From Thermoplasmata archaeon (GTDB lineage: Archaea; Thermoplasmatota; Thermoplasmata; Halarchaeoplasmatales; Halarchaeoplasmataceae): a DNA stretch of 56,526 nucleotides. The notes under the pieces were generated by a model, which saw nothing but the letters and a program-made list of their open reading frames with translations, was not told the DNA's origin and did not search any database. Of this stretch, positions 18,201 to 26,457 are shown one piece after another. The position numbers and the translations under genes are program-made. Position 1 is the first letter of the stretch; each line of letters starts with the position of its first letter. The stretch is from positions 1 through 56,526 of the forward strand of contig JAFDTP010000001.1 in assembly GCA_019594195.1 (NCBI GenBank), written 5' to 3'.

Positions 18201-20574
18201 GCATGAGATACCTCTTAAAAACGCTTTAGAATCTACTTCTAATCATTATTGGATAGTACTCGAGATAGACGATCCTGGTTCTGAATATTTTCCTATCGGT
18301 ATATATGATGAAGAAGTCGAATACGGCGGATATATAAAACATTCAGGAACCTCAGGTTGGGAATCTAGAGATTACAGTTGGGCTGTTGAGGCTCTTGTGA
18401 GAGAAACTGATGAAGATGATAACCTTCTCACATGGGATTCCAGTTCTGATGATCCAGATGAAGTTAGTCACTATAATATTTACCGAGCAGATGAAGATGA
18501 TGGATCCGGAGATGATCTTATCGGGCAGATCACTGCTGATGGGTCTGATCGATATGAGTACATCGATGAAAATAAAGGGATGGAAGACACCATTTTCTGG
18601 TGGTATGTGGTCAGGTCGGTCGGCGAAAACGGATTAGAAGATGAAAATGAAGACGCTGTGCAAGAACCATTGCGGCCGTTCCAGGTCGAGATAACCTACC
18701 ATGAGGAGCAGATCATCAAAGAGGAAGAAGGTATCTTCGACTATCAGGTGACTAATATAGGTGATCATGAGGAAACTCAGAGTATAGATTTTAAAGTCCG
18801 AGGAGATATCGAAGACACATCGGAAATAACATTAGATGCTGGTGAACAATATACTGGTATTTTTACATGGAAACCACCCGAAAGAGGAGCTTATAGAGTC
18901 GAGATCACAACCGATGATCACAGTGATTATTCGTCGGTTTCTGTTGTCGAGGATTCATATTTTGACATCAGGATACGCGATATGCAACGCGAGATCGTTG
19001 AGGGAGATGAATTGACCGTTGAATACGATGTCGAAAACACGGGTGAAGCCGAAGAAACCCAAACGCTATCATTTGAGATATCTGACGATGAAGAAATAGT
19101 ATATCAAGACGATAAGGATGTTGAGATAAGTGAAGGTGAAAGAAAGCAAGATAAATTCACATGGCAGACTATAGAAAGCGATGCCGGAAACTATGAAGTA
19201 TCGATAAGCAGCGATGACGACGAAGATGACTATAGCTTAGAAGTCTGGGAATCGGATAGATTCATAGTAGACTTCAGGATCGTTGATAGAGACGTTGTTG
19301 AAGGAGACCATTTAACCGTAGAGTTCACCATCATAAATACAAAAGAAACAGAGTCGAAACAGGATGTTGATTTTTCCGTCTATGATCTTCAACTGTCAGA
19401 TGATGCCGAATTAATTCACAATGATGTAATAGAGGATCTGACCCTTCGACCGGGAGAAAAACACGAGGATGAATTCGTTTGGGAAACTGAAGAGGGTGAT
19501 GCCGGAAGATACGATATCGTGATATCGACAGAAGACTACGAAGAAGATAGCTTCATACGTATAATACCTAAAGATATCTTCTACATAGATATCGATCTCT
19601 TCCAGAGAGAGTTCCAGGATGACGAGGACATCATCATCAACTATACTGTCACAAATACAAAGGACTTCGAGGAGTCCCAGGACATCATATTTTCAATATA
19701 TGATGATGGAAAGATCCATGAAGATATCCACGAAAATGTAAGCTTGGAACCAGGTGAAACAGAAGAGAGACAGTTCATATGGGATGAAGACGATATAGTA
19801 AACGGAAATTTTGAGATAAAGGTTGAAAGCCGTGACTATAATGAAACTCATAGAATAACGGTTTGGAGAGCTAATTCGTTCTCAGTGATAACCCAATTGA
19901 GTCCCAGACATCAAAACGGTGAAGTTATCGAAGGAAGGGTTGTCACCGTACTTTATCAGGTGAAAAACACGAAAGAAGAGATGGATACGCAGGACATAAG
20001 ATTTTATGTAGATGATCAACTAATAACTATAGAAGAAGATTTGGAACTCCAACCTGGCGAACTGATAGAGGACAAAGATCTAGAGTGGACTGCAGAACTA
20101 CCCTCTGGTGAAAGAACGCTGATGGTCGAGAGTGCCGATGTTTCAGAAGAATTAACCATAGAAGTTCTTGAAAAAGCCCGTTTTGAAGTCGAAATAAATT
20201 CACCAGAAGATGAACAGTTCTTCGAAGAGGATGAGCAAATAGTGGTCAATTATACAGTAAAGAATACAGGTGACGTAAAGGACAGTCAAAATATAAACCT
20301 ACTTGTGGATGGAAGAGTAGTAGAAGATCAAGTGATAGAAATTGAAGCCGGTGGATCAGTTACTGATGAGTACGAATGGGAAGCAATAGACGAATATGGA
20401 GAGATCGAAATCAAAGTTAGAACTAGGGATCATGAAGAATCTATATCGATAACTATAGAAGGTGAAGACGACGGCATACAAGACATACCAGGATTTACAA
20501 TATCGGGCTTGATCATCGGATTGCTAGCAACGATCATACTCTATATATTCAAAAAGAAATCCAAAGATGAATGA
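15238..20574 (+). CDS. Exported subtilisin-like serine protease (S8) with CARDB-like repeats and PGF-CTERM-like anchor
   Basis: The 1,778-residue protein begins with a signal peptide ('IGSILCITVLVISIFTLVG'). A long acidic pro-region (about 30-300) follows, then the S8 catalytic domain with Asp320 ('VADTGINPDH'), His351 ('HGHGTHVAG'), oxyanion Asn478 ('AAGNEG') and Ser559 ('SGTSMAAP'). After it come a P/proprotein-like beta domain with Asp-rich, dockerin-like runs ('DTNGDGRDD'), a Kre9-like beta domain ('ITSPSEGDVWEA') and about six CARDB-like repeats (about 1150-1740), each with a 'YTVKNTGD'-type core. The tail 'IPGFTISGLIIGLLATIIL' plus a Lys cluster resembles PGF-CTERM sorting signals cut by archaeosortase. 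The ATG at 15238 has a TATA box 25-30 bases upstream; an upstream in-frame extension was rejected. It is probably a surface-attached protease. Confidence 0.93.
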   Translation: MTERSHKIGSILCITVLVISIFTLVGHAEVEPEDQTRDIVLITEDIESSRMKIDDIDMEIIDEYGEFTLVDIDVEDIEKLREKEIRFEELHGRTEISVKGHTFDIFEEEPDLDEELMIDEYQSGEEGLYLVHMLGPINPEWVQELKNKDVDIINYIPNYAYEVKMTPEQAEDVEELFFVDWVDIYHPGFKLSEGLETGSVEISLVRDAERKTINRIDSITESIGSADLLERNSKLTAEVDNEEDLVELAHLEDVYHISNRVEKTLDDEVATQIISGGSWIWDPDEDPYSPWRGEDDEFDYGSHVNQLGWSGEDEVIAVADTGINPDHLDFQERVVGGHYWDSEDWEDGHGHGTHVAGSIAGDTHNGTGTTVDTLEIDGIEIEELGPYYAAQGPAYGSELFSVKIFDSSGEWVGPNDYFEIVESAAQNSDSYIHSNSWGSDENLGEYLASSEAYDEAVRDSNRMSLDNEPMVIVVAAGNEGSSQNSVGAPATAKNVIAVGSTENFMPDLSTENPDRVSLFSSRGWTDDNRVKPDVVAPGQNIISTDYEADGDYTRMSGTSMAAPAASGAASLVVEWYEEKYGDEPSPAMVRNLLINTAHDLDDDNGNTGPIPNRDEGWGMVNLPALMDSSAEFEFEDQNSLLETGDINEYEFEYEDEYEPIKVTLTWTDKEASEDETSTLKNNLDLEIETPSGEIIRGNAFDLSGDGVSDDGYTYPDADVLEDFDTNGDGRDDVNNVQNVYIHPDDLETGSYTVRVIGTDINSDSNNDGLPNQDYALTMYNSLEEPEGENPSIEITSPSEGDVWEARTDEEISWDSEGGDDPTDTVSLYYSNDDGRSWEIIDEDVDDDEIYNWEIPNVDSRESRVRVEVTDEVGRTDYDISDQFTIEGIPPEPPENLEVDHASVREGWHHVYEADHREPVDRAVGVDQKETWYGAVRTEIPEGEIKNIAYYHADDADSVRASIHQDEGGEPGEKLAETHDLRNFDNERWHEIPLKNALESTSNHYWIVLEIDDPGSEYFPIGIYDEEVEYGGYIKHSGTSGWESRDYSWAVEALVRETDEDDNLLTWDSSSDDPDEVSHYNIYRADEDDGSGDDLIGQITADGSDRYEYIDENKGMEDTIFWWYVVRSVGENGLEDENEDAVQEPLRPFQVEITYHEEQIIKEEEGIFDYQVTNIGDHEETQSIDFKVRGDIEDTSEITLDAGEQYTGIFTWKPPERGAYRVEITTDDHSDYSSVSVVEDSYFDIRIRDMQREIVEGDELTVEYDVENTGEAEETQTLSFEISDDEEIVYQDDKDVEISEGERKQDKFTWQTIESDAGNYEVSISSDDDEDDYSLEVWESDRFIVDFRIVDRDVVEGDHLTVEFTIINTKETESKQDVDFSVYDLQLSDDAELIHNDVIEDLTLRPGEKHEDEFVWETEEGDAGRYDIVISTEDYEEDSFIRIIPKDIFYIDIDLFQREFQDDEDIIINYTVTNTKDFEESQDIIFSIYDDGKIHEDIHENVSLEPGETEERQFIWDEDDIVNGNFEIKVESRDYNETHRITVWRANSFSVITQLSPRHQNGEVIEGRVVTVLYQVKNTKEEMDTQDIRFYVDDQLITIEEDLELQPGELIEDKDLEWTAELPSGERTLMVESADVSEELTIEVLEKARFEVEINSPEDEQFFEEDEQIVVNYTVKNTGDVKDSQNINLLVDGRVVEDQVIEIEAGGSVTDEYEWEAIDEYGEIEIKVRTRDHEESISITIEGEDDGIQDIPGFTISGLIIGLLATIILYIFKKKSKDE

Positions 20575-20589
20575 GCGATCACTCGGAAA

Positions 20590-21798
20590 TCAATCGATCC
20601 AATCCGCTTCCACTTTTTCTATTTGTTCTATCACACTTTCCCGTATCTCTGAGGGTTCAGGATAGTCTACTATTATCTCACCGTCTTCCATAATCTTCTC
20701 CAGCATCGGCTCCATTGTCTCGCCGCAGTCGCATATCGGCTTTTCCCCTTCATCCCAGCTTTTGATTTCATAGATAAAGCACTGAGGACATCTATACGCC
20801 TGTTTCTTCCCACTGAACTTACCTCTTTTCGCGACCATCTTCCCTTCTTTTTCCACTATATCCATCGCAAAGTTCACCGTTCTAGCATTGGACACTGAAG
20901 TTCCCACTCCGAAGGCATCGGCCCCGGCCTTTTTCAATTCGGGTATGTAATACTCATCCATACCTCCAGAACAGATTATATTGGTATCGACACCCTTTCT
21001 TTCCAGCTCCCATATGACCTCTTGAGCTATCTTAGCTAGGTCGCCTCTTCTCGAGGAAGGCGTGTCCAATCTGATGCCGTAGAGATCATCGCCCATTGCT
21101 TCTACAGCGATCTCTGATTCGACCGTCTCATCGTAGTACGTATCGACTAAAGCTATCCGAGATACCTCTTTCGGAAGCACTTCGTCGAAAGCCTCAAAAG
21201 CTTCCATAGGCTCGTCGAATATTATGGTGAGTGCGTGGGGCATCGTACCCTGCGGTTCCACACCCACTTCTTCGGCACCAGCTATACCCGAGATGGCGTC
21301 GCACCCTCCTATATACGCTGACCTGTCTATCACCGGCGCGATACCGGGATGCATCCTCCTGATACCGAATGACATTATCGGTATCTCACCTGCTACTTTC
21401 TTGACTCTAGAAGCTTTAGTAGCTACTCCAGTCGGATGACAAACGAAACCTAATATCGGAGTTTCGTATATACAGAATTCTTTATATGGACCTTCGATCC
21501 AAAAGACAGGTGTGAATATTCCATTTTTCCCTTCGTTTCTGAATATAGTTCCCTCGGGCATCGAATAAACATCGACCTCCTTTCCTTTTAAAAGTTCTAG
21601 AACTTCATCTAAACCAGCAAAAACCGCCCACTGCCAGTCCGAGGGAAAAGAGGAAGCCGTGAATTCAGCTATAACGTTCTCGTCACCCACACCCTTTTCT
21701 TCAAATATATCCATAGTGTTCTCAAAATAGATATCCGTTGTTTTCCCGTCTTTAATATCTTCTTCATCTGCAAGGTGAAAACCTTCAGTTCCTTTCAT
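20590..21798 (-). CDS. Nicotinate phosphoribosyltransferase family, NAD salvage
   Basis: The enzyme joins nicotinate and PRPP to form nicotinate mononucleotide. The 402-residue protein shows the type II PRTase layout: an N-terminal beta domain, 'SFGIRRMHPGIAPVIDRSAY' with the substrate His, 'GTMPHAL', 'VDTYYDE', 'RLDTPSSRRGD' and 'FGVGTSVSNA' in the barrel. The C-terminus adds a small four-Cys zinc-ribbon-like element ('CPQC' and 'CDCGETM'), as in several archaeal members. The ATG at 21798 gives the conserved N-terminus ('MKGTEGFHLADEED'). The frame is open to 21876, but those codons run through AT-rich, TATA-like promoter sequence. It could in principle use a related base such as nicotinamide. 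Confidence 0.9.
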   Translation of the reverse strand: MKGTEGFHLADEEDIKDGKTTDIYFENTMDIFEEKGVGDENVIAEFTASSFPSDWQWAVFAGLDEVLELLKGKEVDVYSMPEGTIFRNEGKNGIFTPVFWIEGPYKEFCIYETPILGFVCHPTGVATKASRVKKVAGEIPIMSFGIRRMHPGIAPVIDRSAYIGGCDAISGIAGAEEVGVEPQGTMPHALTIIFDEPMEAFEAFDEVLPKEVSRIALVDTYYDETVESEIAVEAMGDDLYGIRLDTPSSRRGDLAKIAQEVIWELERKGVDTNIICSGGMDEYYIPELKKAGADAFGVGTSVSNARTVNFAMDIVEKEGKMVAKRGKFSGKKQAYRCPQCFIYEIKSWDEGEKPICDCGETMEPMLEKIMEDGEIIVDYPEPSEIRESVIEQIEKVEADWID

Positions 21799-21939
21799 AC
21801 TCTCATTTAAATAAACACAGTTTATTAGTGTTTCGGATTTGGTAGTCGAGAAATGATAATATTTTAGATCGAACAAAAGTTTTATCTATTATGACTATCA
21901 TTATATTTAATCGCTTATCCCGAAAAGGGAGGATAATAG

Positions 21940-23664
21940 ATGTGGGAAATATTGACCATGGAAACTTATGGGATTTTTTCTCTTTTACCTCCACTTGCAG
22001 CCATCACTTTGGCGATGATAACTAAAAAAGTGATCCCTTCCCTATTTCTAGGAGTTTGGGTTGCTGGATTCATGACTGAAGTTTGGCCTTTAGAATCTCC
22101 TGTATACCTTCACCTCTTGCAGGCCCCAATAAATGGTTCGATAACAACGGTGGGATGGCTGGTTGAAAATGGGACTCAACCTTTCAACTTCACTATACTT
22201 CTTTTTGACTTCATTATAGGTGGATCAATAGGCGTTTTATACAAAGCTGCAGCCATAAGAGCGGTCGCTGAAAGTGCTGTTAAGTATATCCGCTCTAGTA
22301 AATCAGCCTCGATAATGGCAGCTGCTTTAGGTACAGCTATATTCTTTGATGACTACACCAACACGGTAGTCAGCGGTAACACGATGAGGGATATATCCGA
22401 CAGGCTGAGAGTTTCAAGAGAAAAACTATCATACATAGTCGATTCCACCGCCGCTCCAATAGCAGGGCTTGCTATGTTCTCTACGTGGATCGGATTCATG
22501 CTCGGATTGATAGAATCTGAATTCGACCAGCTCGGCATTGAGATCGGTGGATTTTTAGCCTATTTAAGGGCACTACCCTTTCAGTTTTATGCTATATTTG
22601 CAATAATACTAGTATGGATCGTAGTCCTCACGAATAGAAATTACGGAGGTATGTTAAAAGCTGAGATCAGGGCTAGAGAGACCGGGAAAGTCTTAGCGGA
22701 CGATGCTGATCCTATGATACAGACGGAAAGCGACCTTGGAGACCCGGTGGAAGAAAAAGGAAGTGTTTTGGTTTTCGTCGTTTCTATCCTGGGTCTTGCT
22801 ATCGGTGGGTTATTGGGTCTTTGGGTCACCGGAGGAGGTATGGAAACATACACAGCTGAAGGTCTAACAGGAGTTCTTGGAGATGCTGATTCAGCTACTG
22901 CTCTTCTCTGGGCCTCCTTTATAATGCTCTTCTTCGCTAGTATGCCCACTCTGATAAAAAAGACAATAGATATCAAGGAATGGGTAGAAGGATTTGAAGA
23001 CGGTATGAAATTGATGATCAAACCTACAACTATTTTACTTCTAGCATGGAGTATCGGTTCAGCCACCAGTGCTGTAGGAACTGATATCTATGTGCAGAAC
23101 CTAGCGGAGTTAGCCGGGCTGTGGGCATTGATGGTTCCACTCATCATATTCATAGCGGCCGCTTTTATTGCGTTCACAACGGGAACATCATGGGGGACAT
23201 TTGCTATAATGATGCCTATAGCGATCCCGACCGCGTATTCTTTGGCAGGTGACGAAGTCAGCATAGCACTATATGCGTCTATCGCCGCCGTTTTTAGCGG
23301 AGGTATAATGGGAGACCACGTTTCACCTATAAGTGATACCACCATAATGAGTTCTTTATTTACAGGGGCGGATCACGTCGACCATGTAAAGACACAAGCT
23401 CCTTATGCATTGACCGCGGGCGCCGTTGGAGTGATCCTTTTCACTCTACTCGCTGCTGGTTTGACGAGCTGGTTTGTACTACTACCTATCGGGATCGTTC
23501 TGTTGGTTCTAGGGCATCTCGGACTAAGTTCATGGTGGGGTAAAAAAGAAGGGTTACCAAAAGGCAGAGTGCCGACTTATCATGAGAGTGAGGAGGAGGG
23601 AGAAGTGGAAGAGAAAATTGAAGGATACGAAGAGAAAATTTTAGAAGAAGACTATAAATTGTAG
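21940..23664 (+). CDS. Na+/H+ antiporter, NhaC family
   Basis: The 574-residue protein has about 12-13 membrane segments. It carries the NhaC-type motifs 'FFDDYTNTVVSGNTMRDI' (with the buried acidic pair), 'STAAPIAGLAMFSTWIG', 'TGTSWGTFAIMMPIA' and 'GGIMGDHVSPISDTT'. These are shared by NhaC antiporters and some organic acid/Na+ antiporters, so the second substrate is not certain. The acidic C-terminal tail is cytoplasmic. AAGGGAGGA at 21925-21933 gives a strong ribosome binding site for the ATG at 21940. The convergent ArsR-type regulator ends 10 bases after it and may control it. A Na+ extrusion system would suit life in salty or alkaline water. Confidence 0.92.
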   Translation: MWEILTMETYGIFSLLPPLAAITLAMITKKVIPSLFLGVWVAGFMTEVWPLESPVYLHLLQAPINGSITTVGWLVENGTQPFNFTILLFDFIIGGSIGVLYKAAAIRAVAESAVKYIRSSKSASIMAAALGTAIFFDDYTNTVVSGNTMRDISDRLRVSREKLSYIVDSTAAPIAGLAMFSTWIGFMLGLIESEFDQLGIEIGGFLAYLRALPFQFYAIFAIILVWIVVLTNRNYGGMLKAEIRARETGKVLADDADPMIQTESDLGDPVEEKGSVLVFVVSILGLAIGGLLGLWVTGGGMETYTAEGLTGVLGDADSATALLWASFIMLFFASMPTLIKKTIDIKEWVEGFEDGMKLMIKPTTILLLAWSIGSATSAVGTDIYVQNLAELAGLWALMVPLIIFIAAAFIAFTTGTSWGTFAIMMPIAIPTAYSLAGDEVSIALYASIAAVFSGGIMGDHVSPISDTTIMSSLFTGADHVDHVKTQAPYALTAGAVGVILFTLLAAGLTSWFVLLPIGIVLLVLGHLGLSSWWGKKEGLPKGRVPTYHESEEEGEVEEKIEGYEEKILEEDYKL

Positions 23665-23674
23665 AAATACAGGA

Positions 23675-24265
23675 TTATTCTGATGGTCTGAACTCAGAGA
23701 TCATCTCATTTATCTCCTCTCTAAATCTGTGATTTTTCTCCATCTTTATGATTGAAATCAGAAATTTGATCTGTAGTAGTGAAAGATAATCTATCTCGTC
23801 ATCATCATCTATCGCTGATGCCAATTCGCTGTTTATCTCTCGGTCTAGTTCTTTAAGAGTCTCGGTCAAACGGTTGATAATCGTTTTATCTTCAAGTTCA
23901 TATCCAATATCTTCTACGATTTCAAGGCAATCCTCTAACTGTTCATCGGTCCACTGAATTCCGATTATAGATGAAACATCTGACTCGATAGGTTCGGGAG
24001 TCATCAAAAATACTTCCGCTGTTCTTCCATATATCCTTTCTGGTATATGATGTTCTTTTCTTTCACCCTTGACTGCTATGAAACCGGCCCCTTCAAGTTT
24101 TTTCACGTGCCTATATATAGTGGATTGATCTTTCTCTAAGGCCTCGGATATTTGAGAGATAGTCATATCTTTTACTCTTAGAAGGTCCAATATCTGCCTT
24201 CTCGTTTTCTCTAAGCCTATCTTCAGGGTCTCTGAGTCTTCAAAAACTCGGACATTCGGATTCAT
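23675..24265 (-). CDS. ArsR-like winged-helix transcriptional regulator
   Basis: The 196-residue protein has an N-terminal winged helix (about 15-80): 'TRRQILDLLRVKDMTISQI', recognition helix around 'KDQSTIYRHVKKLEGAG' and wing 'IAVKGERKEHHIPERIY'. It is followed by a helical C-terminal half likely to be a dimerisation or sensor region. It has no cysteine cluster for metal binding, so it is not a classic metal-sensing ArsR. A TATA-like CGTTTTAATAAAC (minus strand, near 24289) sits about 24 bases before the ATG. Because it is convergent with the antiporter gene, a functional link is plausible but not shown. Confidence 0.82.
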   Translation of the reverse strand: MNPNVRVFEDSETLKIGLEKTRRQILDLLRVKDMTISQISEALEKDQSTIYRHVKKLEGAGFIAVKGERKEHHIPERIYGRTAEVFLMTPEPIESDVSSIIGIQWTDEQLEDCLEIVEDIGYELEDKTIINRLTETLKELDREINSELASAIDDDDEIDYLSLLQIKFLISIIKMEKNHRFREEINEMISEFRPSE

Positions 24266-24339
24266 AATTTTAGGTTTGCAGTTTATTAAAACGATTATTG
24301 TTATATAATTTTGGGAAAACTATCAATCTAATCTACCAT

Positions 24340-24579
24340 CTAATTCTCGATCATCTCTTCCTTTTCATTGGTCATCTTCTTTATCTTCCCTTCAGCTTCT
24401 TCCAATCTCTCATCACAGTATTCGATCAATTCCATGCCTTGCTGATAGAGATCGATAGCTCTTTCCAGCGGAACTTTGTTCCTCTCAAGCTTTTTATTGA
24501 TCTTTTCCAGCCTTTCAAGTGCTTGCTCAAAACCTAGTTCATCGAGATCTTCTATTTTTTCAAGTTCTTCTTCTGACAT
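24340..24579 (-). CDS. xseB: Exonuclease VII small subunit XseB
   Basis: XseB is the short helical subunit that coats and regulates XseA. The 79-residue protein has the family core 'LGFEQALERLEKINKKLE', 'VPLERAIDLYQQGMELI' and 'CDERLEEAEGKIKKM', with length typical of the family. Its start overlaps the end of xseA by 28 bases, so the subunits are translationally coupled. Exonuclease VII is mostly bacterial. In archaea it is known in scattered euryarchaeal groups, so this pair is a candidate for old transfer. Confidence 0.92.
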   Translation of the reverse strand: MSEEELEKIEDLDELGFEQALERLEKINKKLERNKVPLERAIDLYQQGMELIEYCDERLEEAEGKIKKMTNEKEEMIEN

Positions 24580-25808
24580 CTTTCAACCTCCTCTACTTCG
24601 GATAAGATTTCACCATCTATAAGATGGATGGATAGTAAGTCTTCCTTCTCGACTTCATCTACACTAGATATAACTTTTTTTTGGTCATCCATAACGATAG
24701 AATACCCTCTTTTCATGGTCTGTACAGGACTGAGTGCGTTCAATCTATCTTTTTTGTTCGAGAGGTCTTCTTTGTATCTTTCAAGATACCTCTCCAATAA
24801 TATATCAATCCTTTCGGTATTTTCATCTAGCTTTTGATATCTATCTTCAAGCATCCTCTTCGGATTTTGGAGGACAGGACTAGTACTAAGATTTTTTAGT
24901 TTCTCTCTATAATTAGTAATGATATTCCTCATCGCCGTTCTAGCTCTCCTTTTCTGATCTCTTACCTTACTCTTCAATTCAGATTTTATAGGTACTACGA
25001 GTTCAGCTGCACTTGTAGGTGTTGCAGCCCTCTCATCAGCTACAAAGTCTGATATCAAAAAATCTGTTTCGTGGCCTACCGCGGATACTATAGGTGTTTC
25101 AGCTTCAAAGACGGCCCTAGCCAAGATCTCTTCGTTGAAGCTCCATAGATCTTCTATGGATCCTCCACCTCTACCTATGATGACAACATCGACATCCATC
25201 TCGTCCAATTTTTTGATGGACTCGGCTATGTCTTTAGCGGCATCTTCCCCTTGGACTTTAGCGGGAGATACAACGATATCTATGTTCTCAAATCTTTCTT
25301 TTAATGTCCTCAACATGTCTTCTAGAGCGGCTCCCTCGCCAGATGTGACTATGCCCACCTTTTTTGGTAAGAAAGGTATAGCTTTTTTGTGTTCGTCATC
25401 GAATAGTCCTTCCTCTGATAATTTTTCTTTTAATTTCTCATACGCAAGATAAAGCTCTCCGATGCCTCCTACCATCATCTCTTTTACGACAATTTGATAC
25501 CTTCCACGATCCACATAGAGAGTTATATCGCCTCTGCATATGACTTCCATCCCTTCTTCAGGTTCAAAATCCAAATCCCTATTCTTTGATCTGAACATGA
25601 CACTGTTTATCTCGCTGCTGTCATCCTTCAGAACGAAATACATGTGTCTACCTTTGTGATGTTTGAAATTCGATATTTCACCTTTGACCCAAACATCTTG
25701 TAATTCTTTTTCTCTTTCCAGCAGGCCTTTAACGAAATGATTCAGCCCTGAAACGGAGTAAATCTTCTGATCTAGGTCTTTCTCTTCTTTATCAGATATT
25801 CCTTCCAT
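24552..25808 (-). CDS. xseA: Exonuclease VII large subunit XseA
   Basis: XseA is the catalytic subunit that degrades single-stranded DNA from both ends without metal. The 418-residue protein has an N-terminal OB fold ('GLLEREKELQDVWVKGEIS', 'GRHMYFVLKDD'). The catalytic domain has 'ALEDMLRTL', 'VIIGRGGGSIEDLWSFN' and 'SAVGHETDFLISDFVADERAATPTSA', cut here to the key residues (Gly-rich loop, His/Glu, Arg). A long coiled coil and a C-terminal beta segment ('RGYSIVMDDQKKVI') follow. Length is close to bacterial XseA (about 400-450). A TATA-like TTTAAATAA (minus strand, near 25839) precedes the ATG at 25808 by about 30 bases, with CTGTC-C-GACAG at 25841-25851 just behind it. Confidence 0.95.
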   Translation of the reverse strand: MEGISDKEEKDLDQKIYSVSGLNHFVKGLLEREKELQDVWVKGEISNFKHHKGRHMYFVLKDDSSEINSVMFRSKNRDLDFEPEEGMEVICRGDITLYVDRGRYQIVVKEMMVGGIGELYLAYEKLKEKLSEEGLFDDEHKKAIPFLPKKVGIVTSGEGAALEDMLRTLKERFENIDIVVSPAKVQGEDAAKDIAESIKKLDEMDVDVVIIGRGGGSIEDLWSFNEEILARAVFEAETPIVSAVGHETDFLISDFVADERAATPTSAAELVVPIKSELKSKVRDQKRRARTAMRNIITNYREKLKNLSTSPVLQNPKRMLEDRYQKLDENTERIDILLERYLERYKEDLSNKKDRLNALSPVQTMKRGYSIVMDDQKKVISSVDEVEKEDLLSIHLIDGEILSEVEEVERCQKKNLKK

Positions 25809-25840
25809 CCGAGGGTATATCTTTCATGGATTATTTAAAG

Positions 25841-25851
25841 CTGTCCGACAG
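25841..25851. promoter_or_regulatory. CTGTC-C-GACAG palindrome behind the xseA TATA box
   Basis: This perfect 5-1-5 inverted repeat shares its TGTC-C-GACA core with the site at 5450-5464 and lies immediately upstream of the xseA TATA element. It may be a binding site of the same regulator, or chance. Confidence 0.3.
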
Positions 25852-25905
25852 GGTATACTGAAAGTGGGAAAATACTAATACAAGATCAACACCTGAAAAT
25901 CTATT

Positions 25906-26427
25906 ATGATCGCTCTGACCGGAACACCAGGAGTAGGTAAAACTACAGTTTCAAAGGTTTTGGAGAAAAGAGGTTTCGATGTGCTCGACCTGAATGGATT
26001 TATACGAGATAAAGGTCTACTCGAAAAAGAAGATCCCGAGAGAAAGAGTTTCGAGGTAGATATAGAAACATTGAAAAGATCCTTTAATGATGAAAATATC
26101 GAAGCGGATATCATAGAAGGACATCTCTCCCATCATCTTCCTATATCTACTGTCATCGTGTTGAGATGTTCACCATCTGTATTAGAAGAAAGGATGGAAA
26201 ATAAAGGATGGGATAGAGATAAGATAGAAGAAAATTTAGAGGCTGAGATGATCGATATCATATTGATGGAAGCTCTTCAGAACAGCGATGAAGTACTAGA
26301 GATAGACACCACTGATCGGGAACCGGTAGAAGTCGCCTCCTCTGTAGAAGAGATAATGGAAGGAAAGACAGAGTATTATAAACCGGGCTCTGTCGATTGG
26401 AGCGGTGAAATGCTCTCGAGGCAATAG
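25906..26427 (+). CDS. Fap7/AK6-type adenylate kinase-like NTPase
   Basis: The 173-residue protein opens with the P-loop 'GTPGVGKTT', continues with the conserved 'DLNGFIRDKGL' segment, 'DIIEGHLSHHLP' and a lid region ('RMENKGWDRDKIEENLEAE'), and ends with the typical 'PGSVDWSGE' motif. This matches the archaeal relative of eukaryotic Fap7/AK6, which has adenylate kinase/ATPase activity and acts with uS11 in the last steps of small ribosomal subunit maturation. The length is normal. It is followed 30 bases later by a lipid headgroup transferase gene, so the two may share a transcript without a functional link. Confidence 0.9.
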   Translation: MIALTGTPGVGKTTVSKVLEKRGFDVLDLNGFIRDKGLLEKEDPERKSFEVDIETLKRSFNDENIEADIIEGHLSHHLPISTVIVLRCSPSVLEERMENKGWDRDKIEENLEAEMIDIILMEALQNSDEVLEIDTTDREPVEVASSVEEIMEGKTEYYKPGSVDWSGEMLSRQ

Positions 26428-26457
26428 ATTTTATTACCCGGATATATTAAAGAAACG

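Noticed and set aside
22641..23066. 141-codon open frame on - inside the nhaC gene
   Set aside because: Antisense of conserved NhaC motifs, with no RBS, promoter or recognisable domain.
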